A DNA stretch of 35,554 nucleotides from Myxococcales bacterium. Lineage in GTDB: Bacteria > Myxococcota_A > Polyangia > Fen-1088. Below, one piece after another: positions 17,747 through 26,726 of the stretch; position 1 is the stretch's first letter, and each line of letters starts with the position of its first letter. The translations under genes and the position numbers were made by a program. Below the pieces are notes generated by a model. The model searched no databases, was not told the DNA's origin, and saw only the letters and a list, made by a program, of their open reading frames with translations. The stretch lies in assembly GCA_003153015.1 (NCBI GenBank), contig PMBS01000211.1, forward strand, positions 1 to 35,554, given 5' to 3'.

Positions 17747-19543
17747 TCACGGGTCTGGCGTTACCAGGCTGCCCCAGCAGTTCGCAAAACCGTTGGCCCG
17801 CAACCCGCACGAGAACCACTCGCCGGCTGCGATTTGAACGAACGTACCCGCTGGTGGAATTGCCTTTCCGTAGGAATTGTCGCCCCAACAGGTGGCGCTG
17901 CCGTCGGCCCGTATCGCGCACGTGTCATCGGGGCCGGCTGCGATCTGAGTGAACGAATCCGCCGGGGCAGTGGCCTGTCCGAAGGTATTCCGGCCCCAGC
18001 AGGTGGCGCTGCCGTCGCTGTGCAGCCCGCAGGTGTGATACCCGCCCGCGGAAACCTGGGTGAACGTATCTGCCGGCGCGGTGGACTCTCCATCCGCGTT
18101 GTAGCCCCAGCAGGTAGGGCTGCCGTCAGCCCGCAGCCCGCAGGTGTGAAAGCCGCCCGCGGAGATCTGGGTAAACACTCCTGCCGCGGGAGTGGCCTGT
18201 CCGTCGGCGTTGAGGCCCGAGCATGCAGCCGTGCCGTCGGTGCGCAGCCCGCAGGTGTGATAGCCGCCCACCGAGAGCTGGGTGAGATTTCCCGCCGGTG
18301 CGGTGGTCGGCTGGAAGAGATAGCTGTGCCAGCAGGCGGCGGTCCCGTCGGTGCCCAGCCAGCAGATATCCTGCCAGCCGACTGAGACTTGGATGACGTT
18401 TGCCGACGATGGGGGCGCGTCCGAGGGGTATTCGTAGATCCAGGTGCTCGCGCTGCGGTTTGTCTGGAGTGCCCACACGTTCCCCCAACCGACGGAGATC
18501 TGGGTAAAGGGGCCAGCCGCGGGAGTCGCCTCACCAAGGGAATGGTCGCCCCAGCAGGTGACACTGCCATCGGTCACCAGGCCGCAGGTGTAGCCCTTGC
18601 TAACAGAAATCTGGGCGAAATTGCGAGACGGAGGAGTCGGCGCTAGGTAGGTATAGTCGCTCCAGCAGGTGGCGCTGCCGCCGGCGCGCAGCCCGCAGGC
18701 GTAGGTTTCGCCGACGGAAATCTGGGTAAAGGTCCCCTGGGGGAGACTGTGCTGCCAGTCCTCGGTGTTGCCCCAACAAGTGACCGTGCCGTCGGTACGC
18801 AATCCGCACGTGAAGACCGTGCCGGCGGAGAGCTGGGTGAAGGTGCCTGGCGGTGGGACGGTCGCACCGGCGGAGTAGTCGCCCCAGCAAGCTGCGCTGC
18901 CGTCGGGCCGCAGCGCGCATGCGTACCCCAGGCCGGTGGCCACTTGGATGAATGTCCCTTGCGGTGAATTGGCTTGCAGGCATGAAGAGGCCCAGCAGGC
19001 GATCGTGCCATCGGTCCGCAGTCCGCAAGTGCAGTTCCAATTCGTGGAGACTTGGACGAACGTCCCTTGCGGCGGACCAAACCCCGGAAATGAGACGTCG
19101 CCCCAGCAGGTGACCGTGCCGTCGGCTCGCAGCCCGCAAGTGTACGATTGGCCGGAGGAAATCTGGGTGAAAGTTTCTTCGGGTGGACTGGACTCTCCGT
19201 ACGAGTTGTCGCCCCAACAGGTGGCGCTGCCGTCGGCCCGTAGCCCACAAGCGTGGTACCCAGCGGCCGAAACTTGGATGTAGGGGCGGCCAATTGCGAT
19301 CTGGGTTCCGGTAGCCGTACTGGTGGTCACAGAAGTCTGGGTTGCCGCAGTTCCTGTGGCCGTACTGGTGGTCACAGAAGTCTGGGTTGGCGCGGCTCCT
19401 GTGGCCGTACTGGTGGTCACAGAAGTCTGGGTTGACGTTCCGGCGTCAGACACGCGGCCACGCGCCGAGTGGCTACACGCGGCCGCCCCCAGGGAGACAA
19501 GGATCGCAAAGATACCTAGTCGCATAACTCCGTCCCTAGCCAT
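17747..19543 (-). CDS. RCC1-repeat lipoprotein with 14 units
   Basis: The 598-residue protein has a lipoprotein signal (MRLGIFAILVSLGAAAC, lipidated Cys23 if ATG 19543 is used). A Thr/Ser linker with three copies of TQTSVTTSTATG follows, then 14 tandem units of about 37 residues to the C-terminus. The consensus is FTQISAGxxHTCGLRxDGxxxCWGxN, an RCC1-type beta-propeller blade. Nearly every unit has a Cys pair flanking the turn (C-GLR-DG-x-C), likely a disulfide suited to an extracellular location. The eighth unit (VWALQTNRSASTWIY) has lost both Cys. Fourteen blades could build two seven-bladed propellers. Such proteins usually mediate binding; the partner is unknown. ATG 19525 is an alternative start. 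Confidence 0.9.
   Translation of the reverse strand: MARDGVMRLGIFAILVSLGAAACSHSARGRVSDAGTSTQTSVTTSTATGAAPTQTSVTTSTATGTAATQTSVTTSTATGTQIAIGRPYIQVSAAGYHACGLRADGSATCWGDNSYGESSPPEETFTQISSGQSYTCGLRADGTVTCWGDVSFPGFGPPQGTFVQVSTNWNCTCGLRTDGTIACWASSCLQANSPQGTFIQVATGLGYACALRPDGSAACWGDYSAGATVPPPGTFTQLSAGTVFTCGLRTDGTVTCWGNTEDWQHSLPQGTFTQISVGETYACGLRAGGSATCWSDYTYLAPTPPSRNFAQISVSKGYTCGLVTDGSVTCWGDHSLGEATPAAGPFTQISVGWGNVWALQTNRSASTWIYEYPSDAPPSSANVIQVSVGWQDICWLGTDGTAACWHSYLFQPTTAPAGNLTQLSVGGYHTCGLRTDGTAACSGLNADGQATPAAGVFTQISAGGFHTCGLRADGSPTCWGYNADGESTAPADTFTQVSAGGYHTCGLHSDGSATCWGRNTFGQATAPADSFTQIAAGPDDTCAIRADGSATCWGDNSYGKAIPPAGTFVQIAAGEWFSCGLRANGFANCWGSLVTPDP
19314..19433. repeat. Three 45-bp tandem units in the RCC1 lipoprotein linker
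   Basis: A 30-bp identical core recurs at 19314-19343, 19359-19388 and 19404-19433, spaced 45 bp apart. On the minus strand it encodes TQTSVTTSTATG, with three variable residues between copies. The near identity indicates recent slippage expansion of the spacer between the lipid anchor and the propeller. Confidence 0.85.
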
Positions 19544-19739
19544 GGCGTATTCTACCTGTTATTCGCTCTATGTCATCCGCCGGTTGGAAGACAGGTGCGC
19601 GGTCTTGCGAAACAACGGACATGGGCCTAACCTGATTGGAGTCCTCTTGCACCTTACGAACGGGGGTCGCGGTATGGAAAGCCTGATTCTTCCTTCTGCA
19701 ATCCAACGCATTCGATCATTTCTGATTGAGAGGTGCGGG

Positions 19740-20654
19740 ATGAAGGTCAAACCATGGGCCACCACCGAGGAGACCCTGGCCGCGCTCCACACCACGCTGG
19801 TTGCTCGCCACCAGTGCCAGATCTTCTGGACCTCGTTGTGCGGGCTGCTGGAAACCCTGGCCCGCGATCTCAAAGCAAGGCAAGAGGCATTGCCCGGCTC
19901 CCTGGTTGACAATGAGCTGCTCGACGGCGAGCGCTACGCCGCCCTGCTCGACGAAATCCGCGCAGTGCTGGCCGCTCAGACGGCGGAACCCGCGACCTTT
20001 CGCCGCTTGGCCTCGGCGCTTTCCGCTCCCGCCCTCGCGCTCCTGCTGTTGTTGGGCGGGGTGGTCACCGTCGGATGTGGTGGTTCGGGTTTGCACGGAT
20101 CAACCCAGACGCGGGACGCGGGCTTGCCTGATGTGATCGATGCCCCAGTCACGCTACCCGCAGCCAACCCTGACGTTGCTTCGATTCCCATCGCGGTGCC
20201 TGATGCGTCCCCGGACGCGCCTCTGATAGCGCCTGATGTGCTCGCGTCTCTGGCACCCGATAGGTTCGCGTCCAACCCTGATGTTGCTTCGATTCCCATC
20301 GCGGTGCCTGATGCGTCCCCAGACGCGTCTCTGGCACACGATGCTTTCGCGTCTCGGGCAGACGATGCGCGCGCGCCCACACAGTCTGATGGTGCCATAG
20401 TCACGATCCAGGACATCCTACAAAGCTGCAACATCTCCGGCCAGGGCGTCCTCGACTGCCTAGCCAAACTTCGTGCATCCTGGACCACAGGCGTGGCTGA
20501 GTCGCTCGCCGGCAAGGACTGCCAGACTATTGCAATCGACCTTTCATGCTTTCTGCAAACGAGTTGTTCAGGCGCGCCATCCTCCGGAGATTTCGATCCG
20601 AAGGCCTTCGTCTGTCCTCCCGTGCTCATCTACCTGGGCGTACGTTTCGTGTGA
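19740..20654 (+). CDS. Hypothetical protein with internal lipobox-like membrane segment
   Basis: Not a recognised family. From the ATG at 19740 (GAGAGG upstream; ATG 19674 is an alternative) the 304-residue protein has a charged, helical N-terminal domain of ~95 residues (TTEETLAALHTTLVARH, CGLLETLARDLKARQEALPG, LLDGERYAALLDEIRAVLAA). A hydrophobic segment LALLLLLGGVVTVGCGGSG follows, whose VTVGC resembles a lipobox but lies ~110 residues from the N-terminus. Next is an Asp/Pro/Ala linker with a duplicated 18-residue block. The C-terminal domain (~220-304) has four or five Cys (ILQSCN, VLDCLAKLR, KDCQTIAIDLSCFLQTSC). The topology is probably a cytoplasmic N-domain, a single membrane crossing and an outer Cys-rich domain. 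A radical SAM gene follows 150 bp downstream. Confidence 0.7.
   Translation: MKVKPWATTEETLAALHTTLVARHQCQIFWTSLCGLLETLARDLKARQEALPGSLVDNELLDGERYAALLDEIRAVLAAQTAEPATFRRLASALSAPALALLLLLGGVVTVGCGGSGLHGSTQTRDAGLPDVIDAPVTLPAANPDVASIPIAVPDASPDAPLIAPDVLASLAPDRFASNPDVASIPIAVPDASPDASLAHDAFASRADDARAPTQSDGAIVTIQDILQSCNISGQGVLDCLAKLRASWTTGVAESLAGKDCQTIAIDLSCFLQTSCSGAPSSGDFDPKAFVCPPVLIYLGVRFV
20164..20327 (+). repeat. Two copies of a 56-bp direct repeat in the linker
   Basis: Positions 20164-20219 and 20272-20327 are identical at 54 of 56 bases and encode NPDVASIPIAVPDASPDA in both copies, separated by 52 bp of similar composition. The high identity suggests a recent duplication within the hypothetical protein's Asp/Pro-rich linker. 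Confidence 0.85.
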
Positions 20655-20804
20655 GTGGGCTGTCCACCCGGCACGAGTTTCTCCGTGACGCGGCACGGTC
20701 GAACGCCTGGAGCAGCGAATCGCCGGATCCGAGAACCCCGCAACTCCCCGGAATTCCACTGGCGAACCAAGCTCGTCGAAATGTGACCGGGACATGACAG
20801 CACC

Positions 20805-22289
20805 GTGACCCGAAAGCGGATAGGAGCGGCAGCAAGGTGTAACATCCGTCTCTACCTAGTCAACCCAACGAATCCGCTGGTCAGCTGTGTAACGGCCAAG
20901 GGGAATCGCTGGAACCGGTACCGCATTTGGAAGCCACTCAGCCTGATGGTGCTGGCCCGCCTGACGCCGCCTGAGTGGGAGGTCACCATCCTGGACGAGA
21001 ACCTGCGGCGGCCAGACTACGCAAGCCTGCCTCGCCCCGATCTCGTGGGCATCACCGCGTTCACGTCTCAGGCTCCCAGAGCCTACGAACTGGCCGCGCA
21101 TTTTCGCCGCCTAGGAGTGCCGGTGGTAATGGGAGGGATTCACGCGAGCATGTGCCCGGACGAAGTCCTGGCGCACGTGGACTCAGTCGTGACCAAGGAA
21201 GCAGAAACCATTTGGCCACGTGTGCTGCAGGACGTGCGGGACGGCCGGCTGCAACGCCGTTACGACGGAGGACATATTCCCGTCAGTGACTTCGCGCCTG
21301 CGCGCCAGGATCTGCTGCCCGAGGGCTATGCCTTTGGAACCATCCAGACGACGCGCGGCTGTCCGCTGAACTGCAGCTTCTGCAGCGTCACGACGTTCAA
21401 TGGGGCGCAGTACCGCCAGCGCCCGGTCGACGATGTCGTGCGCGAGTTTCAGTCCATTCCGGAAAAGCGCGTGCTGGTGGTCGACGACAACCTTGTCGGC
21501 ACACGCCCCGAGCACATTGTCCGCGCTAAAGAGCTTTTCCGTGCGCTAGCCAAGGTCAAGCTTGGCAAGGAGTGGATAGCCCAAGCCACCATCAATTTCG
21601 CAGACGATGATGAACTGATGTCGCTGGCCCGGGATGCCGGCTGCCGGGGCGTGTTCATCGGCTTCGAGACCCCGACCGCCGAGGGCCTGCGCGAGTTGGG
21701 GAAGAAATTCAACCTACGCATGGACCGCGATTTCCGTGCCTCGGTCCGCCGCATTCAGCGGCACAGGATCCTGGTCATGGGTTCGTTCATCATCGGTCTG
21801 GACGTCGACGACGTTGGCATCGGCGAGCGCATCGCTGAGACAGCCAAGCAGTACGGCGTGGACAGCCTGAACGCCCTATACCTGACCCCGCTGCCGGGCA
21901 CGCGCCTGTGGGAGCAGATGAGCAACGAAGACCGCATCACGCTCAAGGCATTCCCCGGGGATTGGCGCTACTACACCCTGACCTTCCCAGTTGCCCGCTA
22001 TCAGCGCCTGTCGTCCGACGCTGTCATCAAGGAAATGATCGACTGCAACCGGATTTTCTACTCAATGCCGGGTGTGATACGCCGGGTGTGGAGTTGCGTT
22101 TGGGAGCGCCGCTTGCCTCTCATCAACCTAGTAGCGAATCTCTCCACCCGGAACAACAGCCGCGTCGAATGCCGGTCCTACGCCGACTTCCGGAGGTATA
22201 TACGAGCGTCCTCGCCCGAGCCACGTGCCCTTGTCTCCGCTAACCGGACCCAAGTGCGAACCGCCGCATCGGCGTCTTTGGACGCGTGA
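20805..22289 (+). CDS. B12-binding-type radical SAM protein (class B / BchE-like)
   Basis: The 494-residue protein has an N-terminal Rossmann-like domain (~14-140: IRLYLVNPTNP, LSLMVLARLTPPEWEVTILDE, GITAFTSQAPRAYELA, VVMGGIHASM), as in B12-dependent radical SAM enzymes. No DxHxxG cobalamin-ligand motif is visible. The radical SAM core has CxxxCxxC at Cys186, Cys190 and Cys193 (TTRGCPLNCSFCSVTTFNG). Later core motifs are VVDDNLVGTRPEH, FIGFETP and LTPLPGTRLWEQM. The family includes methylases, cyclases and rearrangement enzymes; the substrate here cannot be named. The GTG at 20805 is the available start but has a weak ribosome site. It follows the internal-lipobox protein by 150 bp, and the KaiC/ATP-grasp gene starts 229 bp after it. 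Confidence 0.9.
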   Translation: MTRKRIGAAARCNIRLYLVNPTNPLVSCVTAKGNRWNRYRIWKPLSLMVLARLTPPEWEVTILDENLRRPDYASLPRPDLVGITAFTSQAPRAYELAAHFRRLGVPVVMGGIHASMCPDEVLAHVDSVVTKEAETIWPRVLQDVRDGRLQRRYDGGHIPVSDFAPARQDLLPEGYAFGTIQTTRGCPLNCSFCSVTTFNGAQYRQRPVDDVVREFQSIPEKRVLVVDDNLVGTRPEHIVRAKELFRALAKVKLGKEWIAQATINFADDDELMSLARDAGCRGVFIGFETPTAEGLRELGKKFNLRMDRDFRASVRRIQRHRILVMGSFIIGLDVDDVGIGERIAETAKQYGVDSLNALYLTPLPGTRLWEQMSNEDRITLKAFPGDWRYYTLTFPVARYQRLSSDAVIKEMIDCNRIFYSMPGVIRRVWSCVWERRLPLINLVANLSTRNNSRVECRSYADFRRYIRASSPEPRALVSANRTQVRTAASASLDA

Positions 22290-22518
22290 CCGAACTCTCC
22301 TGCAGCAGAAGATGCAGGACGGTACCGTATCGCTAGACCCAAGTGCCGCCACCCCGATCGCGGGAGACGGGAACCCCGACGCCCATCCACTGTCGCGTGC
22401 GCGCACTCACCTGCAATCGCTTGCGAGCGATCTCCGCGTCGACGATCGATTGCGCCAGGAGCCGGCATTTGGGTTGCCGAGTTAGGCATAGGGCAGGCTC
22501 GGGAGGTAGGATTCCACC

Positions 22519-25131
22519 ATGCCGTTCAACCGCGCGCTAAACAGTACCGGCTTGCCGGGGCTCGACCAAGTACTCACGGGTCTGCGGGCAGGCGACAACC
22601 TGGTTTGGCAGGTGGATTCGCTCGATGACTACGTGGCCATCGTGCGGCCCTTCTGCGATTGGGCGCGGCGCAACGGCCGCCGCTTGGTCTACTTCCGCTT
22701 CGCCAAGCACCAGCCCCTGGTCGCCGAGGCGTACGCCGAGGTACACGAGGTTCGCGCGGACGCAGGCTTCGAGGCGTTCATCACCCAGATTCACGAGGTC
22801 ATCGAAAAAGTGGGCGAGGACGCCTACTACGTTTTTGACAGCATGTCGGATTTGTCCCTGGAACGGGTCAGCGACCGCATGCTGGGGAACTTCTTCGTTC
22901 TCACCTGTCCCTATCTCTTCGCGCTCAACACCATCGCGTACCACGTGCTGCTGCGAAACTTCCACTCGTTCCCCGCCTCCTCGCCTATCGCGCAGACCAC
23001 CCAGATCTTGGTCGACGTGTACCGCTTGCACGACAAGCTGTACCTCTACCCGCGCAAGGTCCAACATCGCTACTCGCCCACCATGCACAGGTTGCACGTG
23101 TGGCAGGGTGACGAGTTCCTCCCCGTCACCGAGAGCTACCTGACCACCGAAGTTCTGACCTCCACCCCCGGGTCCGGCTCGCCACCGAGCGGCGAGCGGG
23201 TAGGCCCGTGGACGCGCACCTTCCAGGAAGCCGAGGCAACCCTGCGGGCCCAGGCCCGCGGGCAGGCTACGCCCGAACAGATCGCCGAGGCGCGCCGGCT
23301 CACCCTGCGCCTCGGGATCACGCGCGACGAACGCCTGGCCGAGCTGGCCGAGCGCTACCTGACCCTGGCTGATATCGTCCGCATCCGGCAGCGCATTCTG
23401 CCGTCGGGCCTGATCGGTGGCAAGGCGGTGGGCATGCTGCTGGCACGGCGGATTCTGGACAATGCCAGCGCCAAGTGGTCCGCAGTGATCGAGCCGCACG
23501 ACTCGTTCTACATTGCCTCCGAAAACTTCTACACCTACCTCGTGCAGAACAACGTCTGGCGGCTGCGCCAACGGCAGAAGCATCCCGACACCTTCCTCGA
23601 CGGCGTATCCGAGGCGCGCCAGCGCATGTTCATGGGCCAGTTCCCCGAGTACATGCGCGAACGCTTTCAGAACCTGCTCGACTACTTCGGACACTCGCCC
23701 ATCATCGTGCGCTCCTCCAGTCTGCTCGAGGACGCGTATGGGAATACCTTTGCGGGCAAGTACGAAAGCGTTTTCTGCGCCAACCAAGGGCCCCGGCACA
23801 TCCGCCTCGACGAGTTCATGCACGCGGTTCGGCGCGTGTATGCCAGCAGCATGAGCGAGGAGGCGCTGGTTTATCGCAAAGAGCGGGGCATGCTCGACGA
23901 GGATGAGCAGATGGCGTTGCTGGTGCAACGGGTTTCCGGCAACCAGAACGGCGGGCTGTACTTCCCGCATGTGGCCGGGGTGGCGCTCTCCTACAATCCC
24001 TACGTGTGGGACAAAGCCATCGATCCGCAGGCCGGTGTGATGCGGCTGGTGTTCGGCTTGGGCACACGCGCGGTGGACCGCTCCGATGACGACTACACGC
24101 GCGTGGTGGCGCTAAACGCGCCTACCCGACGGCCGGAACACAGTTTCGACGATGTCCGGCGGCACGCCCAGCGCCGCGTCGACGTGCTCGACCTCGAAAC
24201 CAATCAACTCGCCTCCTACGATTTTGTGGATGTGGCCCGGCGTTGCCCGGACCTTGCCCTCGACCTCTATGCCTCGCGCGATGAGGAGATTGAGCAGATG
24301 AACGCGGAGCGGGGCCGCGCCGACTTCGCCTGGGTTCTCACCTTTGACCGCATGCTCATGCAAACCCCGCTCGCCTCGGACATGCGCGAGATGCTGCACA
24401 TCCTGCAGGAGGCCTACGGCACGCCGGTGGAAATGGAATTCACTGCGAACTTCCTGCGCGACGGCAGCTATCGCATCAATGTCTTGCAGTGCCGGCCGGT
24501 CAGCATGGGCCGGTGCGGCTCTATCGAGCGGCCCCGCCGTGAAGAGCTGTCCGCCGATGATGTGGTCATGGAGACGCGGGGAGCGGTGGTGGGCCAGAGC
24601 CGGTGCTGCACCATTGACCGGGTGATCTACGTATCGCCCTCGGCGTACGGCAAACTGCCCGATTCGCGGCGCTATGAAGTGGCGCGCATCATCGGCCAGC
24701 TCACTCAACCCGGACCCGGTGAGGCGCCACCCACCCTCATGCTCATGGGCCCGGGTCGCTGGGGCACCAGCACACCGTCGCTGGGCGTGCCGGCTTCGTG
24801 GAAGTCCATCAGCAACGTGTCCGTGCTCTGCGAGATCGTGGCCATGCACGAGGACCTGGTGCCCGACGTATCCTTGGGCACCCACTTCTTCAACGGCCTC
24901 ATCGAGTTGGACATCCTCTACGTGGCGGTCTTTCCCGAGCACAAGGGCAGCCTCAACGTCGACTACTTCGAGAACGCTCCCAACCGTTTGGCCGAACTGG
25001 CACCGGAGGCATCCGAGTGGGCCCCGGTGATCAGAGTGATCGATCCGGCTACCTCTTCTCGCCACGCGCGCCTCCGCCTCTACGCCAACGCGCTTGAGCA
25101 ATCGCTGCTTTGCTACTTGGAGAAAGCATGA
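22519..25131 (+). CDS. Degenerate KaiC-like domain fused to PPDK/PEP-synthase-type ATP-grasp domain
   Basis: An 870-residue protein. Residues ~1-230 resemble KaiC/RAD55-type RecA folds (TGLPGLDQVLTGLRAGDNLV), but the Walker A Gly-Lys-Thr is replaced (DNLVWQVDS), so ATP binding there is doubtful. Residues ~295-662 match the PPDK/PEP-synthase ATP-binding domain: IGGKAVGML (GGK at 300-302), IVRSSSLLEDAYGNTFAGKY (395-414) and the terminal INVLQCRPVS. The phosphohistidine swivel domain and the PEP-binding barrel of true PEP synthases are absent. The C-terminal ~200 residues (LMLMGPGRWGTSTPSLGVP) are of unknown role. It therefore probably binds ATP but is not a PEP synthase. The start is ATG 22519 with GGAGGTAGG upstream. 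The original downstream gene was probably the MetF-like reductase. Confidence 0.85.
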   Translation: MPFNRALNSTGLPGLDQVLTGLRAGDNLVWQVDSLDDYVAIVRPFCDWARRNGRRLVYFRFAKHQPLVAEAYAEVHEVRADAGFEAFITQIHEVIEKVGEDAYYVFDSMSDLSLERVSDRMLGNFFVLTCPYLFALNTIAYHVLLRNFHSFPASSPIAQTTQILVDVYRLHDKLYLYPRKVQHRYSPTMHRLHVWQGDEFLPVTESYLTTEVLTSTPGSGSPPSGERVGPWTRTFQEAEATLRAQARGQATPEQIAEARRLTLRLGITRDERLAELAERYLTLADIVRIRQRILPSGLIGGKAVGMLLARRILDNASAKWSAVIEPHDSFYIASENFYTYLVQNNVWRLRQRQKHPDTFLDGVSEARQRMFMGQFPEYMRERFQNLLDYFGHSPIIVRSSSLLEDAYGNTFAGKYESVFCANQGPRHIRLDEFMHAVRRVYASSMSEEALVYRKERGMLDEDEQMALLVQRVSGNQNGGLYFPHVAGVALSYNPYVWDKAIDPQAGVMRLVFGLGTRAVDRSDDDYTRVVALNAPTRRPEHSFDDVRRHAQRRVDVLDLETNQLASYDFVDVARRCPDLALDLYASRDEEIEQMNAERGRADFAWVLTFDRMLMQTPLASDMREMLHILQEAYGTPVEMEFTANFLRDGSYRINVLQCRPVSMGRCGSIERPRREELSADDVVMETRGAVVGQSRCCTIDRVIYVSPSAYGKLPDSRRYEVARIIGQLTQPGPGEAPPTLMLMGPGRWGTSTPSLGVPASWKSISNVSVLCEIVAMHEDLVPDVSLGTHFFNGLIELDILYVAVFPEHKGSLNVDYFENAPNRLAELAPEASEWAPVIRVIDPATSSRHARLRLYANALEQSLLCYLEKA

Positions 25132-25143
25132 CCAGCCTGCTAG

Positions 25144-25158
25144 GAGCGTGTTGCGGAT
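25144..25158 (+). repeat. Left terminal inverted repeat of the IS
   Basis: GAGCGTGTTGCGGAT is the exact reverse complement of 26727-26741. The two ends diverge immediately inside this stretch. Confidence 0.9.
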
Positions 25159-25244
25159 AGGGCACCCGGCGGCCTTCGCTTCGCTCAGGTCGCCAGGTGC
25201 AAAAGGGGATCGACAAAGACCATCGTCTATGATCTCTTGAGGGC

Positions 25245-26606
25245 GTGACGAAGACGTACCGGCCGTACAGCCCAAAGCAGGCATTTCTGTTCCCGCCATC
25301 GCCATCGGACTGGCTGCCCGAGGGCCACTTGGCGCACTTCGTGATGGACGTGGTGGGGCAACTGGACTTGTCAGTAATCCACCAACGGTGCCAAAGCGCG
25401 GACCCGCGAGGCACCCAGCCCTATCACCCGGTCATGATGACCAGCTTGCTCGTGTACGGGTACTGCGTAGGTGTGGCGTCATCCCGGAAGATCGAAAAGA
25501 AGACGTGGGAGGACGTGGCGTTCCGGGTCATCGCCGGGGGCGACCAGCCAGACCACACACGCATCAGCGAGTTCCGGCGCGTCCACCTGAATGCCCTGGC
25601 TGAGCTGTTCACCCAAGTGCTGGGCCTGGCGAAGAAGGCCCGACTGGTCAAGCTGGGCAACGTCGCATTGGACGGGACAAAGATGAAGGCGAATGCGTCG
25701 AAACACAAGGCGATGAGCTACGAGCGGATGCAGAAGGACGCCGTGCGATTACGCCAGAAAGTGCAGGAGTTGCTCGCGGCGGCCGAGGCCGCCGACGCGC
25801 AAGAGGATGCGGAGTTCGGCGCAGGCTGCCGAGGCGACGAGTTGCCCGAGGACCTTCGGCACGCGGAATCTCGGCTGGCTCGAATCAAGCAGCTGAAGGC
25901 GGAGTTGGAAGCCGAAGCTCGTCAGCAAGGCGAGGAGGCGGCCAAGCACAAGGACGATCCGCCGCCCGGCCCGGCCGAGACGCCGCTGCCGAAACACCAA
26001 ATCCCGAGGACGAAAGACGGCAGCATCGATCCGAAAGCTCAGCGCAATTTCACTGACCCGGAAAGCCGGATCATGAAGGGCTCAGAAGGATATGTGCAGG
26101 CATACAACTGCCAGGCGGTAGTCGACGAGGAGCACCAGATCATCATTGCGCAGGCCGTGACCAACCAGGCACCGGATGCGGAGCACTTGGTGCCGATGTT
26201 GGCCCAGACCGTGGCGAACTGCGCTGCGAAGCCCGACAATCTGTTGGCGGATGCTGGCTATTTTTCCGAGGCCAACGTGTGCGAGACAACGAAGTGGGGC
26301 GTCGAACCGTTCATCCCGCCGCGCCGCCAGAAGCGCTCCGAGGAGCCCAAGCCAGTGCTGGGACGTCCGCCTGCCAACCTCGGGATCAAGGACCGCATGG
26401 TGCGCAAGCTCGCGACCAAACCTGGTCGAGCCGTCTATGCTCTGCGGAAGAAAATCGTCGAACCCGTCTTTGGGCAGATCAAAGAGGCCCGCGGATTCCG
26501 ACGATTCCTTTTTCGCGGCCTCGCCAAAGTGCGCAGTGAATGGGCGCTCATTGCCCTGACCCACAACCTACTCAAGATCTACCGCGCCCAACCTCACGCA
26601 ACCTGA
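25245..26606 (+). CDS. IS1182-family transposase
   Basis: The 453-residue DDE transposase starts at GTG 25245. Its N-terminal domain is typical of the IS1182/IS5-like group: FLFPPSPSDWLPEGHLAHFV, the YHPVMMTSLLVYGYCVGVAS block, then PDHTRISEFRRVH. The catalytic segments follow: NVALDGTKMKANASKHKAMS with the first Asp, LLADAGYFSEANV with the second, and YALRKKIVEPVFGQIKEARGF with the Glu. A charged helical insertion (residues ~160-250, with a Pro-rich stretch) separates the first two, as usual in the family. The frame is intact, so the element may still be active. The transposase is read in the same direction as the flanking genes. Confidence 0.95.
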   Translation: MTKTYRPYSPKQAFLFPPSPSDWLPEGHLAHFVMDVVGQLDLSVIHQRCQSADPRGTQPYHPVMMTSLLVYGYCVGVASSRKIEKKTWEDVAFRVIAGGDQPDHTRISEFRRVHLNALAELFTQVLGLAKKARLVKLGNVALDGTKMKANASKHKAMSYERMQKDAVRLRQKVQELLAAAEAADAQEDAEFGAGCRGDELPEDLRHAESRLARIKQLKAELEAEARQQGEEAAKHKDDPPPGPAETPLPKHQIPRTKDGSIDPKAQRNFTDPESRIMKGSEGYVQAYNCQAVVDEEHQIIIAQAVTNQAPDAEHLVPMLAQTVANCAAKPDNLLADAGYFSEANVCETTKWGVEPFIPPRRQKRSEEPKPVLGRPPANLGIKDRMVRKLATKPGRAVYALRKKIVEPVFGQIKEARGFRRFLFRGLAKVRSEWALIALTHNLLKIYRAQPHAT

Positions 26607-26726
26607 GCCAAAATACCTCCACGCCGGCCCGCAGGCGGCGTACCTGTCCGCAGTTACGCTTTCAGCAGTGACCTGCCAACCCAGGCCGGTCCCGCCGAGG
26701 ACCGGCGGGGAGGCTCTGGACCTTCA

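Noticed and set aside
17618-18385. Plus-strand repeat-containing open frame
   Set aside because: It is the antisense of the RCC1 repeats; the apparent repeats mirror the real ones on the minus strand.
22519-25131. Annotation as phosphoenolpyruvate synthase
   Set aside because: Only the ATP-grasp part is present; the phosphohistidine and PEP-binding domains are missing.
22537-25305. Long open frames on the minus strand opposite the KaiC/ATP-grasp gene (22537-23970 and 24112-25305)
   Set aside because: They are antisense to a gene with clear domain motifs, have no recognisable motifs, and long antisense frames are expected at this GC content.
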